Assembly (NCBI GenBank): GCA_905182995.1
Contig: CAJJDP010000021.1
Span: 562,648-626,647, forward strand
Direction: 5' to 3'
Source: Paramecium octaurelia
Taxonomy: Eukaryota > Ciliophora > Oligohymenophorea > Peniculida > Parameciidae
DNA length: 64,000 nt
Shown here: in pieces, positions 60,129 to 64,000 of the stretch
Position numbering within the stretch: the first letter of the stretch is position 1
Layout: each line of letters starts with the position of its first letter
Program-made: the position numbers and the translations under genes
Notes under the pieces: generated by a model
What the model was told of the DNA's origin: nothing
Databases searched by the model: none
The model's input: the letters and a program-made list of their open reading frames with translations, nothing else

Positions 60129-60433
60129 TCAATAAGGAGCTTAGAACCCTTAAGGAGGCAAGCCACTATTAGGATCTGTTCCTTTAGGTCTTCTGAAAAG
60201 TAGAATGTGTGGCTCAGGTCGATGACATTCGTAATGAACCCAACCTCTGGATTGCTGAACGCCAAGATTCCTCCATTCCATTTCGCTAAGGAGTTTTCCT
60301 AGAGTTATGAATTTTTGATTTTACCTTTGGTTATCTTTTTGAAAATATGCTTAGGCAGAATGACATGTCTATATTCATAGTAATCATCCTAATATTTATC
60401 TGAATATTCAATATCTTCTGGATAGTGTGGCAT
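60129..60433 (-). CDS. CKS1: Cyclin-dependent kinase regulatory subunit CKS1
   Basis: A complete 92-residue CKS protein. Family motifs: [39 protein letters not shown], and [18 protein letters not shown], the last including the phosphate-binding and hinge residues. CKS proteins bind CDKs and phosphorylated substrates in the cell cycle. One 26-nt intron joins HIFKKITKG to KLLSEMEW. The usual hinge HxPEPH is HRPEPH, as in yeast and animals. Convergent with the preceding gene, with 40 bases between stops. Confidence 0.95.
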
Positions 60434-60513
60434 AAAATAGTAGTTAGATAAATTAAAATTTAAAATAATAACTGCATATATTTTGGAATATGGTAATATT
60501 TTAATGTTGGTAA

Positions 60514-61451
60514 TCATCTTCTAATGGCTAAAAGGGCTAGAGACATTATGGATGATAGGCCAAAAAATAAGGAATAAGCTTAATGAGTTTGAGGTGTTGG
60601 TAATGGCTTATCGAAGTTGTCTTTAGTGGCTGGGATGGGATATAAATTGGCAGATTCTTCATCATACTCTTGCACTAATCTTTCAATATAGGCAGAAGAG
60701 CTATCAGTCTATATTAATAAATGTTCACTATTACCAAATTGAAAGATCTGTATAATCTCGACATGAACCATAAATCTATGTAATTGTAAACACCTTCTCT
60801 TGGCCAATTTCTGCGTCCCTTTAAAATGTCTTCCTCTTCTCCCTTTCTGACCATGCCAACGAATTCAACAAATGGCATTTAGTAATCTTCTTCCATATTG
60901 GCAACATTTCTATTGAATCCTGTCAATTAATCATCATCCTCATTGTGAGGGACATTTTCAAATGTCTAAACATCAAAGAAAAGTCTATACAGTTGTACCA
61001 ATGGGTTCCTGTCCCATTTGAATATCACTAATATTGTCCTTTGGTACCCACCCTAAATTTACCATCACTTATGATTTAGTGGTTTGTTCTGGATCTTATT
61101 CAGTATCATTAAATTGTAATGCTGTTACAAATGGAGCAAAAACGAGAAATCCATCTCTGCCTTCTCTTTCCCTTCTAACAAAAAATCTTTCATCCTATAA
61201 TAGTGATATCAATTGGATACTCTGAAATATCCATACAATTTGACTAATTTATATTCCCAATTCTTGATGTTGCGAGCCCAAGGATATCTATTGGCATTTA
61301 ATCCATTTATAGTTACGGGTTTCCATTCAGTGATTTCATTTTCAACCTTTTCATAGAGTTATTTCTATTGAGCACCTCTCCATTAATGCCAAGCACATCC
61401 ATAAGCTCCACCAAAGAAGACACCATAAGCCAATAATTTGATTATTCCATT
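60514..61451 (-). CDS. SURF1: SURF1 cytochrome oxidase assembly factor, apparent frameshift
   Basis: Mitochondrial inner-membrane protein needed for complex IV assembly. Matches: N-terminal helix LLAYGVFFGGAYGCAWHQW, WKPVTINGLNANRY, FFVRREREGRDGFLVFAPF, VMVNLGWVPKDNI, FVEFVGMVRKGE, and a C-terminal helix AYSLFFGLSSIMSLALLAI. The family needs two membrane helices and both are here. Introns of 26 and 25 nt. The start at 61451 is in frame; the earlier ATG at 61497 is not. Near 60763-60775 the frame must move (one base missing, or a 35-44 nt intron ending GAG or CAG) to connect YNYIDL with IIQIFQFGN. Confidence 0.75.
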
Positions 61452-61526
61452 GCTTTGTCTTTGAGCAAAAGAGTTAAATACTTATGTTGAAAGCATAAAA
61501 GATTGAAAATTAATATATTAAACTAA

Positions 61527-62945
61527 ATGAACATATGCGATTATCATCCTGAATAAAAAATTACTGTTCTGTGTTTATATAATGCATGTACAGAGGATCG
61601 TCTAGGTTGTTAGAAGTGTCTACTCTCCTTGCACAAATCACATATCAAGAGTTGTGTGTTGATATCTGAAATTTAAAAGAAATAACATTGTGTGGAATTA
61701 TTTGCTAATACTCAAAATGAATAACAAATTATCAAGTTTTCAGAAGATGAATTAATCCATAAGGATAAACTCAATTCAATTTCAAATCAATTGCAACAAT
61801 CATTAAAAAGTTGTTTAAATATATATTAAATCTTTAGAATATCTTAAGCAAATCAAATTGAATTTATTAGAGTAGGAATCCAAGTAAAAAACAATTCAGA
61901 TGAAACATAACAAAGAAATTCTTAATTCATACTTCAATTCCTACGAGTTTGAGAAATTAAAGGAACAATTAACCAAATTCAAAGCTGGTCAATCAACTGA
62001 AGAATAGGTATGATCCGCTTATATGTTAGATAAATGATTTTATATCTCAAATTATCAAGGATAGACAAAACTTATAGAATGTTTGTCAAAATTAACTAAC
62101 TCAGGGATCCAAATAGAGTGGATTGCCCTAGGAGTTTAAAGACATGGTGGTGACAGAAGTCTGCAATTCATTGGAGTCTTTGAAGAACTTTATGAGAAAA
62201 GACGATTGTAAATACAATATCAATATTTTACAGCCATCTTTTTTTATAAATCGCAACTATCACAAGAAGAGGATGCCAACATCTAGGAGACGATCAAAGG
62301 AAAATAGTTTATCTTCAATGATCAAGATGATGTACAGCTAATTTATGGATCATGCACACTCTCAAAAGGAATCTATGAGTTTCAAATTGCCATCGAATAT
62401 ATACAAAATGAATAATCTAAACAAGAGGAATAACAAGAAGGTTTGGCATCAATTGTTAGTAACTCTCCCTAATTGTACAATCCTTACTCTTAACACACTA
62501 TTGGTGGTCATATCAGCAACTCTGGGATCTTTGCACAATAAGAATACCAACATTTACATAGAGTCTACATCGGAGTAGTGGAAGATTTGGTTAAGGATTA
62601 AATGGCCACTTATTCAATAATGTACTAAACTTAGCAATGTTGTGCTGTCGATATTGTGAGAGGAGCAGCAATTGGATCATTCCATATGAAATAATAATTA
62701 GGAGAGAAAATTGAACCAATCTAGACTCTATTTCACAAAAACATGAAGAAAGGATTAGTGTTGGCATTTAAGATTAACTTAGATGAAAAGTATTACCCTC
62801 AATTATATATAATTCTAGTAAGTTGATATTGACAGATAGTGAAAACAAGACAAGATATGAGGGATAGTTGTACAATATGACAGGAGACAATATTAAACCA
62901 TATATCTTAATTTATAAGAGCAATGTTAAAGTAACGATTAACTGA
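61527..62945 (+). CDS. B-box zinc finger and SPRY-like protein
   Basis: About 437 residues. A B-box-like zinc finger opens the protein (CDYHPEQKITVLCL, CTEDRLGCQKCLLSLHKSH, VLISE with a closing CHH-type pattern), then a coiled coil (NSISNQLQQSLKK, LTKFKAGQSTEEQ) and a C-terminal B30.2/SPRY-like beta domain from about residue 210 (IFNDQDDVQLIYGSCTLSKG, GIYEFQIAIEYI, GIFAQQEYQHLHRVYIGVV, KILTDSENKTR). Order B-box, coiled coil, SPRY is that of TRIM proteins without the RING. Introns of 28, 22, 26 (CAG) and 29 nt restore one frame. The domain identity of the C-terminus is by pattern only. Confidence 0.7.
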
Positions 62946-63307
62946 GTTTTAAAATATTTTTTATGTAATATGAACATCTTAAATGAATTTCAAACAAGAT
63001 AAGTTCCCATATTAAATGTAAAGTATTTACCTATTATTCTTCATTATTTTAATAAAAAATTAATCACTCAAAACAGTAGTTTTTGTTTATGATTTGTATG
63101 ATTTATTCAAGTTAGGAATTAATCTTGATGAAACCAATATAATATTATGGATTCTTAAGTAATTATTATTGTTTTGGTCATCAATTGATAGGATTGTAAT
63201 TCATTAATTGCTCATAAACTTTAAAAAACTCTTTGAATATGTTATAAACTTTTTAAGACTTCCTTCTTAAAAGTAAGATTGAATATAGAATATAATTAAA
63301 AAGATTA
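62946..63307. other. Noncoding spacer
   Basis: About 360 AT-rich bases between two same-strand genes; no substantial frame or recognisable RNA. Confidence 0.5.
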
Positions 63308-64000
63308 ATGTCAAGTGATTATGAATAGTATTATATTGATTCTATCTGATAGAGATTTCTATAATATCACCTAGGCAACTCTTACTCCGAGGTTGCAGGA
63401 GGCTTGTCGAAGGGAAGGCATCCATCCGAATGAGTTATTTAGGAAGACAAGGGAATAAGTGGTGCAATTAATCAAGCAACGTGATACGGTCGGGGCATAA
63501 CTTACAGAAGATATGGTAACCGAGATTGAGAAACATTTGGAAGATAAACGAAAGAGAAGAATTAACATTGTTAGATCTTAAAGATAAAGAATACTTTAAG
63601 AAGACAATAATGTTAGTAGAAATTCAAACCACATCTCCAATTTAAATCTGTCCACCATGAGTTTTGCTGACAAACAATAAAAAATGCTAGAAAATATAAA
63701 AAGAAGATAGTAGATGGAAATTGAAAAAATGGTCGAATAGGAGTAACTTAAAGAGAGGAAGAGTCAAATAGCACTTCAGAAAATGTTGAAATAGCAAGAG
63801 AAAGAAAAACAATTCCAAGATGAATTATAAAAGAAACGCTATCAAAATGAACAGTTACGATAAAAATAGGAATTGGAGAGAAAAAAAAAAGAGTAAAGGG
63901 AAAAAGAATTGTTGGACCAAAAAGCAAAAGAAAATGATTTGAAAGAACAGAAACGTCGCCAAAAGGAATTGGAAAGCATAATGAAACAGAAACAAGAAGC
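63308..64000 (+). CDS. Coiled-coil protein, 3' end outside window
   Basis: The best start is ATG at 63308, which after a 25-nt intron reads MSSDYEQDFYNITQATLTPR and continues without TGA to the end of the window (over 220 residues). An in-frame ATG at 63321 would avoid the intron but would translate it. The first 70 residues are a compact basic domain (ACRREGIHPNELFRKTREQV), followed by continuous heptad-rich Lys/Glu/Gln coiled coil. A cytoskeletal protein is likely; no family recognised. The upstream 360 bp is noncoding. Confidence 0.65.

Noticed and set aside
61452-61497. Start of SURF1 at the ATG of 61497
   Set aside because: That ATG is out of frame with the conserved first membrane helix; the ATG at 61451 is in frame.

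Overview
This is a stretch of a ciliate somatic (macronuclear) genome, almost certainly Paramecium. Reading frames stay open over kilobases only if TAA and TAG are read as glutamine and TGA is the sole stop. The DNA is very AT-rich, genes sit tens to a few hundred bases apart on both strands, and they are cut by tiny introns (mostly 22-31 nt, GTA...TAG). I assembled 41 protein genes by translating with that code and placing introns where a TGA or a conserved domain required it; for almost every model the exon total is a multiple of three. Three models need a one-base shift or an unplaced intron (a ZnF/LRR gene near 24.28 kb, a membrane protein near 34.33 kb, SURF1 near 60.77 kb).

Layout. 1-11.4 kb: two uncharacterised proteins, a polycystin/TRP-type channel, an unknown protein, an AGC-type kinase, an FHA-BRCT protein and a small protein. 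11.7-20.5 kb: the centriole/basal-body protein SAS-4, a ubiquitin-like type II phosphatidylinositol 4-kinase, a two-repeat Myb protein, the corepressor SIN3 and a four-helix membrane protein. 20.5-32.7 kb: a small protein, a coiled-coil protein, a zinc-finger gene, a zinc-finger/LRR/coiled-coil gene, a TTLL tubulin-modifying ligase, an EF-hand protein, an ABHD17-like hydrolase, a MORN protein and a PP2C phosphatase.

32.7-39.3 kb: three unknown or small genes, an EF-hand protein and an ER-type TBC RabGAP. Here a 1347-bp segment is present twice, joined by the only N in the window; this looks like an unmerged contig overlap and leaves a false partial copy of the EF-hand gene. 39.4-50.8 kb: PIKfyve/Fab1, a syntaxin-18-like SNARE, a CNG-type channel with an abnormal selectivity filter, a compact BRCA2, and a RING-YEATS fusion. 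51.6-64 kb: a pseudokinase, a second CNG-type potassium channel with a normal filter, CFAP97, a degenerate membrane histidine kinase, a secretory-pathway protein, CKS1, SURF1, a B-box/SPRY protein and a truncated coiled-coil gene.

There is no operon logic; neighbours are independent eukaryotic genes. Recurring themes are cilia and basal bodies (SAS-4, TTLL, CFAP97, polycystin, cyclic-nucleotide channels), phosphoinositide and membrane traffic (PI4K, Fab1, TBC, SNARE), and DNA repair or chromatin (FHA-BRCT, BRCA2, SIN3, YEATS-RING). I found no tRNA, rRNA, CRISPR array or intact mobile element.
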